A stretch of DNA of 64,000 bases from Glandiceps talaboti (GCF_964340395.1 NC_135562.1:1500001-1564000); one strand, 5' to 3'; numbered from the stretch's first letter, positions 28,672 through 40,962 are shown. Notes: a model not told the origin generated them from the letters alone. Program-made: numbers and translations.

Positions 28672-29751
28672 TTTTGAAGATGACTACTCTGATTTGTCAA
28701 ACATAATGTAAAACGTAGATTGAGATTTAGTTTACAGCAATCTTGAACAGAAACTGTGCACCATAAGCCAAAATTAAGAAGCTACAGATATTTCAAAACC
28801 AGTTGAAGCGTCGGTGTCCTTGAATGTTCATTTTGATCTGGCTGGGAGGCTACGGATTGAAACTTTTTGTGTAGAAATGTGTCATACTTTAACACACGTC
28901 ACTATAATATATACTATTGTATTACTAGTAGTACTACTACTACAACTACCACCAACTCCACCACCACCATCACTACTACTACACCACTATTACTATTATA
29001 TAACTGCAATAATTGTAGCGTTTGTCGTGATTTTGAGGGTTTTTTATAATGTGCTTTTTTCATTCCAATGTTTAGCTGGATTCATGATTGTACCAACGGT
29101 TATTGTCACCTGACTTGAGACTTTGATAGAGTATTATGTCTCGAACAAAAGCCAGTGTATCAGTGTCGCACCCAAACTTGTAGGACTCTATTTCCGGTTA
29201 TCATTCACGAACAATGTTCGTAAAGCCCCTAATATATAAAAGACATTGGTACTATTATCGATAAATTCTTTCAGTTTTTGATTCGCCTGTGTGTCGTCCA
29301 GTCTCTAGCTTTTTCAAAATTAGGTAGTTGAAGACTTTCACATGACATATAGACGAGGTTGAATACTTTGTTCTTGATCCCATGAACATTAGACTTGCTC
29401 TCAGCCCATTGACCTAAGCTTGCTGAAGTGTCATTATTGTATATCAACTGTAACCAAGTAGGATATGCATAGCTGTGATATCAGAAAATATCCCACTTCC
29501 ATGTATACATATAATTTAAGTTATCCTAACTGCTTTTCGATTTTTGAACTTTCCGTTAGTCACCAAAATTACAAACAATCTTTAGATCTGGTAGTATTGC
29601 CGCGGCATCCCTACACAGAACCTGATTGGCTGATACACAAGTAGATATAGTCAAATCGCAATCATACTTAGGTATCACCAATCACCATGGGAAGTTTTAT
29701 GGGGAAACAGGTTCTATTCTAATTAGAATTTTTTTCTTACATGTCATATGT
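28672..29751. other. Upstream flank of gene 2
   Basis: AT-rich with a short CTA/CCA trinucleotide patch near 28930-29000. No coding exon seen. Confidence 0.45.
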
Positions 29752-29772
29752 GGCGGGGCGGGGCTTAAATAC
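29752..29772 (+). promoter_or_regulatory. GC box plus TATA-like element, possible promoter of gene 2
   Basis: GGCGGGGCGGGG directly followed by CTTAAATACC, standing out from AT-rich surroundings. It is 590 bp before the start codon. Because the first coding exon is preceded by an acceptor (CTCTTTCTTACAG, ending 30343), a non-coding first exon is expected upstream, and this is a plausible place for its promoter. Inference only. Confidence 0.35.
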
Positions 29773-30358
29773 CACCAGCTCTAATGATGAGTCGGACTGT
29801 TGGTAGGCTTGGAGACGACCGACAATTCAAAAAATCAAAATGGCAGATAGGATAGCTGAAACATTGTAGTTGGTTTAGTATTTCAGGACTTCAGGTAGAT
29901 CAAGTTCAGATTGGAATGCAATCTTTTGGACCTGAGCATATTCCTTGCTCTCTTGAATATTTTAAAAGCAAAGGAAAGAAACGAAAACTTGTGAAACTTA
30001 AAACAATTAACTGTTAATGGTCTATTCTGTAGTCTTATATTTTCTTCCTCCAGCTCAATTCATCATAGACCTCTCCTCACCATGATTGATTTTGACATCA
30101 CAGTAACAGGTTATCATCCCAGTCCTTGTAGAGGGAATAACTCCCATAGTCGACCATACGTGGAGGGTCTACAAGAAGGGGATGTTAATATATATTTTCC
30201 GTTATGCAACTTGGACAGTTTGCAAATTGGCGACATTTAACAAAATTGAAAGTAATTCGATGATCACCATAACAAGGTCATTGGGCTTTCGATAACATAA
30301 TAGTAAGTATGTTTCACGTACACGAGTTTTCTCTTTCTTACAGATTTCCCGAGCAACA

Positions 30359-32721
30359 ATGAAAACGCCATCTCTTCTGCTGGTAGTTTCCACCTTTGCT
30401 TACGTGGCATTGGCAGATGACAAGTCGCAATATCTTGACATGACTTACAGTTTTAATAACAAGACTCATCATTGGCCATCTTATCAAGATTTTGAGCTCA
30501 AAATACTTGCACGTGGTACTGAAGCTTTTGGAATTTATGTAGAAAGTAATAGTTTCTGTATGGCAGAGCACACTGGTACACATATGGACTCGCCTGCACA
30601 TTTCAGTGAGGTAAGGCATTTCAACATCAATGTTAATTCTGTGCATAATTATCGACAATTGTTGGCAGATATCTGTACCAGTGTCCATTTCTCTACAAAA
30701 GAATATAGGGTGATAGCCAAGACAACATAGGAGTCTGGGGTTGAATCATTGGTCATTGTGTATATTAATAAGTTCTGTCGTGTTAGTCTGGTCTAAAGGT
30801 ATACGAAGTTAATTGATTATTAATATCTGCTGAAATACAAGTAAATAATAATCAAAATTACGTTTACAGGGGAAATGGCGTGTCCATCAGGTGCCACTAG
30901 ATGCATTGATTGGGCCAGCAGTACGAATTGATATCAAATCTAAGGCTGATGCTAATCCGGATGCGGAAATGGAAGATTCTGATATCGAGGCCTGGGAGGA
31001 GGCTAATGGTAGAATCCCCGATGATACAATCGTGATGGTATATAGTGGATGGGGCAGTCGATGGGGTGACGAGGTTTGTAATATATTTCTTCCTGTGAAG
31101 TCCAGTAGTTTAGTAGTTTGTAATACATCTCCTCCTGTGAGGTCCATTGGCTGAGTAGTTTGTAATATATACATGTATTTCCTCCTGTGCGATTAGTGGC
31201 TAAGTAGTTTGTAATGTATATCCTCCTGTGAGATCCAGTAGTTTTGTAATTTGTAATAAATTTCGTCCTGGTGAGGTCCATTGGCTGAGTAGTTTGTAAT
31301 ATATTTCCTCTTGTGGGGTCCAGTGGCTTAGTAGTCTGTAATATATTTCCTCCTATGAGGTCCAGAGGCTGAGTAGTTGTAATATATTTCCTCCTGTGAG
31401 GTCAAGTGGTTTAGTAGTTTGTAATATATTTCCTCCTATGAGGTCCAGTGACTGAGTAATTTGTAATATATTTCCTCTTGTGCGATCCAGTGGCTGAGTT
31501 GTTTGTATGTATTTCCTCCTGTGGTGTACAGTAGTTTAGTAGTTTGTAATATATTTCCTTCTATGAGATCCAGTGATTTACTACTTTGTTATATGTTTAC
31601 TCCTTCAAAGGTTAGTCACAATGTTCCCCTTTCCAATGTTGTGGTTATGGTATATTTTCTGCCACAATGTCTTTTTGGTGAAGTTTTTAATATCTTTTTT
31701 TCCTTAAAGAGGCCATATGAGGATTAGGTATTTTATTTGGATTTTTATAATTTGTAAAACAATTTTATCATGACTTGCTACTTGAAAAATCAATGTGAAA
31801 CAACACTGGCCAAGTCTGTGTTTGTAACTCAAATTGTAAAAAGGTAAAACATGTATAAAAAGTTTGTTATGTACGTACAATAACAAAGATTTTATTTATT
31901 TATTAATCTTTTGCAATTTATTGAGTTACAAACATAGACTTGGTCTATGTTTTTTCACATTGATTTTTCAACTAGGAAGCCATGATAAAATTATTTAATA
32001 AATTAAAAAATCCAAAATAAATACCCAGTCCTCATCCATATGGCCACTCTAAAGTGTTGTCATTGACGACGTTCATATTAGCCTTACTTTATCTTTAAAA
32101 TACAAATTAAATATTAGTCCTTTTCGCTCCACTGATAAGATAACTCTTATGATAACCTGGGACTGAAACCCAGGCCTTTAACATCAAACCAAGCGGTATG
32201 ATTTTAAGACATACTAATGCAAAATCATTATTTCAGCTGTTCATATGTGTCTGTATAAATTTTATCACAACTAATTTACATGTCGTTAAGATATTGTTTC
32301 ATGTCATGGATCATTACAGCTTCAGTACTTGGGTACAGATACAGGAAACACATCAGCGCTCCATTTTCCTGGTATTGGTGTAAGTGCAGCCCAGGTCTTG
32401 ATAGATAGAAAGGTACATATTTATATCTCTAATAATCATTTCATTGTCAAGCTCATTTTGTTACATTTTTCTTTACTGGAATACACGTGTGCGTGCACAA
32501 AGACACACTCACATGAGCTTGTTTACCACGTTGTGTGTGCACGCACGCGCGCACGCGTGCGTGTGTGCGTGCGTGCGTGTGTATGTGTGTGTGCGTGTGT
32601 GCGAGCGTGCGTGTGTGTGTGTGTGTGCGTGTGTATGTGCGTGCGTGTGTGTGTGCGTGTGTGTGTGTGCGTGCGTGCGTGTGTGTGCGAGTATGTGTGT
32701 GTGCGTGCGTGTGTGCGTGTG

Positions 32722-32753
<32 letters not shown>

Positions 32754-34062
32754 TTCATGTGTGTGTGTGTGTGTGCGAGCATTCATTCAAGCAGAAACAA
32801 ATTAAAGGAAGATTATAAAGAGTTTCTTCTTGAACAATTTTAACTTTGTAATTTGTTCACACATTTTCAGTTTTGATCATTTGATCATGTAGACGTGCAG
32901 TTGCATAATTATATTCATGTTTATACTAGTTTTCTGAGATCTGAGTGGCTAGACTAGATTAGTTAATTAGTAACTATTTTCTAGCCTCTTGCCAGCTCTA
33001 ATACAATTTGGCACACACTGTGTGTATTGTATGCTTTCAATGTTATTTTCTTTTTTTCTCTTATGATGACTGAATAAACATAAACATAAACATATCTACG
33101 GATGATATTTATATCTTTACCCGTGTTTCCATTTATGTTAATTAGGTCAAAGCAGTGGGTGTTGACACTGCTTCAGTAGATTATGGACAATCACCTTCAT
33201 TTGCAGTTCACCGGCTGATATTTCATCACAATATACCATGTAAGTTACAATCACTTTATGTTACTATTGACACTAATATCTGTAAAACAATGTATTACAT
33301 TAATCTTTTGATCCAAACACAAACTTGAAAATTGTTATCTGAAATTTTCGACTACGTACTTCAGTCTTTGTCAACAGATTGACCCATTATTCAGAACACG
33401 TGACCTTGCGGACACACGAGCTTAATAATGTACATGTTCTGAACAATGGGTCAATCTGTTGACAAAGACTAAAGTACACAGTGGAAAATTTCAGGTAACA
33501 ATTTCCAAGTTTGTGTTTGGATCAAAAAGCTTAATATACATTGAATCATAGACCGTCCACGAACGTTGGTGGCGTGTGTATGATTATTACCAACATAGAT
33601 GAATTTTCATTTGAAGATCTGTTGAAAAATTTTGGATTTTTGAAATTTGTTTTATATACTTCATTCGACCTTAATTCAATTCGCGAGTAAAGAACAGAGG
33701 AATATTTGTGAAGTATTTCAAAATTAAAAATCAAGACATGTAGTTCATGGAGAAAATAGTGATTTATTACTTTAATCTTTGTAATCCTTTAAATAATTTA
33801 ACCTCCATTTTGTGTCTTTTATCCTTATTTGTTTTAAGGTTTTGAAAATGTTGCCAACCTTGATAAATTACCGAACACAGGAGCTACTATTTTCGCAATT
33901 CCTATGAAGATCGATGATGGGAGTGGCGCCCCCGTACGTATCTTTGCGACTGGTTGGCATTCTGATGTCCCAAATCCATGCAGCATTGGTACAGGTCATC
34001 AGCTATTACCTTATATGGGCATGGTGGTCTTTATGCTCTGTGCCTCTTTATTTGTTGTATAG
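30359..34062 (+). CDS. Secreted/GPI-anchored cyclase-family (kynurenine formamidase-like) metal hydrolase
   Basis: Five coding exons: 30359-30610, 30870-31073, 32326-32412, 33146-33239, 33839-34062 (stop included), in phase; 286 residues. Start: first ATG after a strong acceptor at 30343. Residues 1-19 are a signal peptide (hydrophobic LLLVV core, AYVALA end). [11 protein letters not shown] (71-81) is the metal-binding signature of the cyclase family (Pfam Cyclase), whose members include bacterial kynurenine formamidase and isatin hydrolase. Further family motifs: YSGWGSRW (142-149), HFPGIG (165-170), [10 protein letters not shown] (186-195), VH at 202-203, [10 protein letters not shown] (215-224), GSGAPVRI (241-248). 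Sequons at Asn34 and Asn160. The last 15 residues are hydrophobic with no following charge, as in a GPI-anchor signal or a C-terminal membrane anchor. Substrate unknown; amide or ester hydrolysis is the family expectation. Intron 2 starts with a minisatellite; introns 2 and 4 hold foldback elements. Confidence 0.94.
31074..31615. repeat. Minisatellite, unit about 42 bp, about 12.5 copies, at a splice donor
   Basis: Consensus GTTTGTAATATATTTCCTCC, then TGTGAGGTCCAGTGGCTGAGTA. The first unit begins exactly at the donor of exon 2 of the hydrolase gene (GAG, then GTTTGT at 31074), so every unit repeats the donor-like GTTTGTAA. Units are diverged. Confidence 0.92.
31704..32053. mobile_element. Foldback MITE family 2, copy A (intron 2 of hydrolase gene)
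   Basis: Long imperfect inverted repeats of about 130 bp: left end TTAAAGAGGCCATATGAGGA, right end CATATGGCCACTCTAAA. Shared internal blocks include TCACATTGATTTTTCAA and its complement, and GAGTTACAAACA and its complement. The centre holds GTACGTACAATAACAAAG. A half copy lies at 34736-34955. No open frame. Confidence 0.8.
32130..32205 (-). mobile_element. Possible tRNA-derived SINE fragment
   Basis: On the minus strand, TTGGTTTGATGTTAAAGGCC is followed by a perfect 6-bp T-arm-like hairpin (CCTGGG, loop TTTCAGT, CCCAGG at 32156-32174). This resembles the A and B box region of tRNA-derived SINEs, but the B-box core is not canonical and no acceptor stem is seen. Confidence 0.3.
32538..32780. 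repeat. (GT)n/(GCGT)n microsatellite, intron 3 of hydrolase gene
   Basis: About 240 bp of mixed GT, GTGC and GTAT units, in the intron between exons 3 and 4. Confidence 0.96.
33289..33542. mobile_element. Foldback element in intron 4 of hydrolase gene
   Basis: Two arms of about 110 bp: left with TTTTGATCCAAACACAAAC, right with GTTTGTGTTTGGATCAAAA, and CAGTCTTTGTCAACAGATTG against CAATCTGTTGACAAAGACT further in. The ends are CAATGTATTACATTAA and TTAATATACATTG. Spacer of about 40 bp, non-coding. Arm similarity is high, so it is probably a rather young insertion. No other copy is seen here. Confidence 0.75.
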
Positions 34063-34379
34063 ATAATGGCAAATAATCATTCTCAATTCAAATCAGTACA
34101 TGCATAATTATTGAACTTGCATTTCGAGAAAAATAACAAACATTCACGAAACTCGCCGAAAATTACAACAATCACATGTTAATTGCCACAGGAAAATATA
34201 AAGTTCCGAACCTTCATGAAAATTCATAATAATGAAATCTAATTTCAAAGCTGAGCATGAATATAATTATGTTTTATAAAACTATATATATAATGATAAC
34301 ATGCTACACTGCAGACTTCTCTTTGCGTATTAATATTTCTAAATTTGTATTGATTCAATACTTTCATTATCAACACGTT

Positions 34380-34385
34380 AATAAA
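34380..34385 (+). promoter_or_regulatory. Possible polyadenylation signal, gene 2
   Basis: An AATAAA hexamer 318 bp after the stop codon of the hydrolase gene. Position is reasonable; use is unverified. Confidence 0.25.
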
Positions 34386-34482
34386 ACAGTCAAAAACAAT
34401 GTGGAATATATTGAGTCCGTTACTTTGGCATCACAAAACATATTTATGATCCTCATTTTCAAAGACACATATGTTCTTTATA

Positions 34483-34484
<2 letters not shown>

Positions 34485-34520
<36 letters not shown>

Positions 34521-34543
34521 GGGGGGGGGGGGGAGGGGGGGGG
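34485..34543. repeat. Poly-T then poly-G homopolymer
   Basis: About 35 T followed by about 24 G with one A. Junctions of this type are prone to assembly error, so the exact lengths are doubtful. Confidence 0.85.
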
Positions 34544-34735
34544 TAATTTTTTATTTTAATAGATACCGGTAGTTTGCATATAATTTCTTGACACTGTACA
34601 TAAATCGATGACGTCATGAAATATCTATACTTTTAATGACCATTGATACTGCTTCTTTATAATAACAATATATTTTGTGTTAACGGTACCGGTTTTCAAA
34701 GCGAGTCGACATCGACAAACTAGTATAAATTGTAA

Positions 34736-34955
34736 AATAAATTAATAAATGTGTGAAATCTTTGTTATTGTACGTACAACATCATTTGAAACTTTGTACA
34801 CATATTTTAGCTGTTTGCATTGTATTGAGTTACAAAGACAGACTTGGTTTATATCGTTTCACATTGACTTTTCAAGTAGGAAGTTATGATAAAATGGTTT
34901 TATGAATTACAAATTAACAATAACTACCCAATTCTCATCTATATGGCCACTAAAA
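34736..34955. mobile_element. Foldback MITE family 2, half copy
   Basis: Matches one half of the element at 31704-32053, in the opposite orientation: ATCTTTGTTATTGTACGTAC, GAGTTACAAA, TTTCACATTGACTTTTCAAG and the end CTATATGGCCACTAAAA. The other arm is missing, so it is truncated. Confidence 0.75.
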
Positions 34956-35466
34956 TATTTTGCAATCGTTTGTCAGTTTGCATCCAGAATGAAATTATTA
35001 TTTTTGTTTACTGATAATTCCTGCGCTGTTAAGAGCTGAAGTGCTCCAGAAAATAACAAAACTTTGGTCTGATAAATTTTTCCTGAATGTATTGAAATGA
35101 GGAGTTGGCTGAGGTAATGCTGATTACCGATCTTTCATGCAGTTCGCCCCCACTTCTTCGTCTTGATACTATCGAGACAATTACACTTTGAACTCAAGAG
35201 GGCGCAACATCCTAATCATACACAGGTGTTTGCTGTCGTCTATGGTTAACAGGGAATAAAGGTGAGTGGTAAGTACTCAGTGTCTTGCTGGAATTCTCAT
35301 ACCGAGGGAGATAAGAAAATATTGCATCAGCCCTGCATCGCACGACCTCTCTAAGATAGTGCTATGAAAACGGTCAAATCTGGCACAGAAGAGATCTACT
35401 GAACCCTAGGGAGAATCAGTGGCAGTTAATTCATTTCTTCGTTGACATAGGTTTGGTAAATTTGAT
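34956..35466. other. No gene seen
   Basis: Unique sequence, no motif recognised. Confidence 0.5.
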
Positions 35467-35559
35467 ATACATACATACATACATACATACATACATACAT
35501 ACATACATACATACATACATACATACATACATACATACATACATACATACATGCGTGAT

Positions 35560-35606
<47 letters not shown>

Positions 35607-35656
35607 ATGCGTCTGCGTGTGCATCGTTTTCGAGGGTAATACTTGTATATATATAT
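35467..35656. repeat. (CATA)n, (GT)n and short (AT)n
   Basis: CATA units to about 35552, GT to about 35605, and a small AT run at about 35648. Confidence 0.96.
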
Positions 35657-36409
35657 ATATATACTTGTGCTCGAATGCCAGGCACTCTGTTTGCAGAGTT
35701 TGGTAATCATTAATTGTAATGATATTAAATGCGGCAAGTCTTGTCATGTGCAATGAGAGTTCAATTGCATTTGATTGACCACATATAGAAGGGAAATAAT
35801 ACCCATTAAGCTATATAAAACACAGTTCCTGTTAATATAGTAGAACTTCTGTTCAACATGAGTAAACAAATACTTCTTGTGTCAGTAATACAGATTTCAA
35901 AGTTGATATATTGACTCTGAATTAAAACCCCAGGCGATATCCTGTCTTCAATACTTCAACGTATTAATAATGAATAGGATCGAACGTAGGATAGTTAGCA
36001 ACCCAAACATTTTGATGAATGTTGTTAAACTGTTAGTATTTTTGACAATAAACGAGCCTTGTCTAAAACATAGATATAATCGACCACCAAAACGACAACA
36101 GATGACTGACAATAATCGACTGGACAAGAACAAATTGAATAAATGAATAAAAGCAACACAATAAAGCTAGCATAACCTGGAGGTTTACATCAGCCTGCCT
36201 CCTGCTTAGACGACTAAGCCTTTCACATTAATAAAAGAAGATGTTACATTTTTAGAAACTTCACTCACTGGAATTTCGTATGTTCACTATTGTAAATGTG
36301 TATTGTTACTATATATGGCTAACCCCTCCCCTCCCTCTCCCTCCCTTCTCAGCGTCCTTCTCCCCTTCCTTTCTCTCGCCCTTGCCCTCCCTCCCTCTCT
36401 CCCTTTGTC
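35657..36409. other. No gene seen
   Basis: Unique AT-rich sequence. Confidence 0.5.
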
Positions 36410-36470
<61 letters not shown>

Positions 36471-36494
36471 GTCTGGCTCTCTCTCTCTCTCTCA
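36410..36494. repeat. (CTGT)n then (CT)n
   Basis: About 14 CTGT units followed by a short CT run. Confidence 0.95.
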
Positions 36495-38594
36495 ATCGAT
36501 GGATATATGACTCATGACATCTGTCACTCTTCCACTAGTTTAAATTCTGTACAGAATTCCTTAAAGTAATGATTAAAACAAAACTGGACATCTGAATGGA
36601 CAATATGCCTCCTTCTCTAAGGGAATGATTTACAAAGATACAGCTGCAGGCAAAGTAGAAGAAACCCACTTAAAAGGCAATCATAACTTCTCCTTTCCTG
36701 TCTTATAGTTTACCTCTCCTACTCATCTGATGCGTTTTGATCCCCAGTGTCTAACAAATATTGACAATATGACCTATCTTGTTTAACATTCCATTTCCCG
36801 AATTAATTGTATATCCGTTGAAACACAAGGTCGTAGTCTCAAAGTGTCACTTAAAGTTATATCAAAATCAGATCAGCACTATCACGGAATATGGGCTTGA
36901 CATACATTTTACGTCCCATGGGTTTGCTTTTAGGAGCACTATCAAATTTCAACCTTAGCATTGAGATTTTAATCTTCTAATGTAACTTCGTTGTCAGCAT
37001 ATTCATAACTCATGATATAATAACATTACCTGAAGATGAGACAGTAAGTAAAACTTACAAACTGTGTTGTAGTACTCATTTAAAGATGGCCATCAAACTC
37101 TTACGTTTGTATATATATGTATATTTGGATAGTAAGTAATACAGAGACTTTGGTATTGCATTCGGCCTTAAATCAAACATTATTATGAGGACGCCCTAGT
37201 CCCTTTTTATTATGACATATCATTACCATGACTGACAAGTTAATCAATATTGAATAAATTTACAGCTGTGAAAAGGGTATACAATAAATCAGAATTATGA
37301 TAAAATTATGTTAATGGTGAAATATCTGACACCATTGAGGTTATATAAGTGAGTACGTCATATTTGTGTGTTTGTCATATTTTCTGATGGACATTTAAAA
37401 GTCAAACAATCGAGAATAGATTATTTTTAAGCGGTGAACCTGTTCCCTCTTTATACCTTTAGATTATATAGTGTTATATAGTGTTATCTAGTGTTATCTA
37501 GTGTTAAGGAAACAATTTTTCGTAGGAGTTCTCGATTCTGTATTTATTTGAAAGATGACTGCGTAGTTGAGGTTGTGAAATGCAGTGTGACGTATTGAAG
37601 ACTATTGACACCCCAGTGATGTATGTTAAAGTTGAAAGGCGACATAGTGGATATCACCACCATCGCAGTCAAACCCGTCAACTTATCACGTCAACTGGAC
37701 GTATTTGTAGGTTCTAACATCCCTAAATTTCTAACAAGTCGTTAATTCGGTTGATATTGAGTTAAGATAAATAGGGCACTCCAATTAACTCGACAATGTG
37801 ATAACAAAATAGGCGCCAAAATATCGAAGGCAACAAACAGATACAACATCATTGAGAATTTATACGTGTATTGCTTCGAGTTAATGGCTCCCTAAGGGGG
37901 TGATTTTCCGCACAATTTCAGACAATTTAATGGTGTCTGAAGTTGTTAGGAGGGAGGGAGGTCAGAAAAGAAAGCCTCGATGTGCTGATAGCGCTACCAT
38001 AAGGACACTACTTTCTTAAGTGGGCTTTCAAGAATTGTAAGTGTACCACTTTAAAGGAACTTAATTTTGCGTTGTCTATATATGTGTGAATTTACACTGC
38101 TCCCACGTCTTAGCAATAACAGAAGTTCTCGGTCATTTCTCCTGTGTCTGTAAACATGTAAATAGTTGCACGCATGGTAATTAAAAAATTCCGCCCATAA
38201 ATCTCTGAACATTCTCACCCATTTCTTAACGTCAAACATAATATATCTTTTGTGGAAGATATTTCCAATATCTCGTGTGTAAGTGTACTCATTCTTAGTA
38301 GGGATTCTACATCAAATGTGGCATGTGATGGCGATATGATATATTTGACATACTGGGACTTACATCAAAATCATACTTATATGCTATTTGCAGGATGAAA
38401 TTAAAGTTGTTGCCTCAGTAATCCGGATAATCTTACATGTTAGATATTATGAAGTCATCGGGATAATTTAATTATACAATTCAATCAATCATGACGTTAA
38501 AAATATAAAGATTCTGTTCCAATTTACGAGTTTGTTCTTTTCCGTTGATAACATGCACAGATGTGTAGTATTGGTTAATAGTGAAATGTCATTC
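36495..38594. other. No gene seen
   Basis: AT-rich unique sequence. A small direct repeat (GTGTTATATA/GTGTTATCTA, four units) lies at about 37470-37506. Confidence 0.5.
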
Positions 38595-38835
38595 CCGATA
38601 TATTTCTTCGTTCAGCTCAGGAAAATACGAGTGACCTAAAGGGCCTTGTCACTACAAGTCGCTAGACAAACGTTTAGGTCACGAGTATTTTCCCGGCTGA
38701 ATGAAGTAAAATATTGGAGAATGATATAATTATACCCCCTCGAGCATAACTTATGAAAATAATGGGGAAAATAATGGCGATGCGGAACGTTTTGACTCAT
38801 ATTTCGAGCACCGCAAAACCAGTCATCGCCGCCTT
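38595..38835. mobile_element. Foldback family 3, copy A
   Basis: Inverted arms 38597-38640 and 38672-38716 (TTCGTTCAGCTCAGGAAAAT against TTTTCCCGGCTGAATGAA). The flanking part up to 38835 (including ACGTTTTGACTCATATTTCG) also matches copy B at 44487-44755 in reverse orientation, so the element is about 250 bp with an off-centre hairpin. No open frame. Confidence 0.72.
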
Positions 38836-40376
38836 AATATGATAAGTTTGTACTATCATAGTTAACAACATGAAAACAATATTGAGTCGTTGATTTCACC
38901 AGGAAATGACGTAATCAATTATTGAACAAGACGAAGACAAATGAACAACATTGGTGAAAATCACCAGAGTAGTCATACATAATATATTTTGAAGATTTGG
39001 TGCAAGTAGGTCTTTGTGACATGAGATGCTTATCTAATTGCAATGTACACACAGGTCTTTGTGATTACCCACTGTTCAACTTTATAAACCCTGCTTTATA
39101 CTCCCATGTTGGCTATTAACTCTGGAAATACCATCAGGCGATCTAATCCAGAGACACGTCATTTCAAAACGAGTTTAACATGTCACCTTGTTCATACAAG
39201 AATAACAATTATAGTGAACTTAAATTAAGAGCCGGATTAGATCGGAAAGGGGGATTATGACTATTTGAAGTAGAAAAGACTTCTCTAGTGACATAATTAG
39301 AATGGAGCCTATATTAACGGGATATTATTGTCTAAAGATATTATGTTATGTATGATGCGTGCTTTTGTATTTAAGTGTGTTGACAATACGTTTGAGGTAT
39401 TACTTGGTTTTAAATACAATCTTAACATTTTCAGTGCGAGAGGAAATGGCACGCGTGTCATCATTTTGTCTTCGGGCTACATAACTTAAACAACGCGTAA
39501 TTTACACAGAGAATAATGCTCAGATGACGAGATTACCGCTTCACTTTTACAACACAATCGTCACTTCCGCTGTAACTGTGGAAAAATGGAAATTCATCTC
39601 GCTGCCTATCCTGTCCTGATTTTGGTTGTGATATGCGACATTGGGGGATATATCAGATAAATGGATTCCGAAAAAAAATGAATGTAACATGTGATAATGG
39701 AACATTGTAGGTGATATTAAGCTGCTAACTGCTACTGTTTCAGTTATTCTGTTCATGGACATACTATGCATCAATAAACACCCAAACAAATCAATTTCAA
39801 TAAAATGCTTGACAGGTAAAAGTAATCCCTCTGAAATTTAATTTCTTCACTGATAGAAAAACCAATCATTCCTCCGTGACTATGCTTTCCAATGGAAGTA
39901 CTGGTTTAACAAGTATGTACTCTAAGTTTAAGACAACAGATTTGTACAGGCGATTTTATACAACGGTTTGTAGAACTTGCTTTCATCCATTTGTGTTTTG
40001 ATTGTTTAAGACATTTGCTCCACATTACAAACAGGCATACGTACTGACGTCCTTTCCACCTGTCAAGATGCAGGAGAAATAAAGTTGACTTAATATTTCA
40101 CTTATGGGTCTTGATGTTTTAACAAAGATAGATACATTTCAGCACTAGACTAACAATAACAGAGACACAGCACACACAACAGACTCCTTTATGACGTAAT
40201 CACATTGAAATGTGATAAAGCACTGCTATTATTTAACAGTGTAGTAGAAACAGGAAAAAATACATGGACTTAATGAGTTTTAATGGCTTCAATTGTTTAA
40301 TAATCAACATGACAATTTGTCTGCTTCTACATCCCCACTGTGTGTGGCACCACTATAGATTCTTTTGCATTTGAAG

Positions 40377-40377
<1 letters not shown>
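38836..40377. other. No gene seen
   Basis: Unique AT-rich sequence with no exon-like frame. Confidence 0.5.
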
Positions 40378-40416
<39 letters not shown>

Positions 40417-40539
40417 ATGTATGTATGTATGTATGTATGTATGTATGTATGTATGTATGTATGTATGTATGTATGTATGTATGTGTGTGTGTGTATGTAT
40501 GTATGTATGTATGTATGTATGTATGTATGTATGTATGTA

Positions 40540-40586
<47 letters not shown>

Positions 40587-40587
40587 G
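40378..40587. repeat. (CTGT)n-(GTAT)n-(CTGT)n microsatellite
   Basis: A symmetrical layout: CTGT, then GTAT with a small GT core, then CTGT again. Confidence 0.97.
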
Positions 40588-40695
40588 AAAACAGCATGGC
40601 TTATGAGAAAAACATCAAGGCATCGTCGTTTCTTTTGTAACCTGTGAAGTTGAACTATTTCTCTTCTAGTGATTGATTTTAACTCACCTCATCGA

Positions 40696-40758
<63 letters not shown>

Positions 40759-40759
40759 A

Positions 40760-40846
<87 letters not shown>

Positions 40847-40962
40847 GAAAACAGCATGGCTAATGAGAAAAACATCAAGGCATCGTCATTTCTTCTGTAA
40901 CCTGTGAAGTTGAACTATTTCTCTTCTAGTGATTGATTTTAACTCACCTCATCGATTTCATC
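40587..40962. repeat. Tandem duplication: unique block plus (CTGT)n
   Basis: A block of about 110 bp beginning GAAAACAGCATGGCT and ending TTTTAACTCACCTCATCGAT occurs at 40587-40696 and again at 40847-40956, with about three differences. Each copy is preceded by a (CTGT)n array (40541-40586 and 40697-40846). It looks like a recent duplication mediated by the arrays. Confidence 0.92.
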
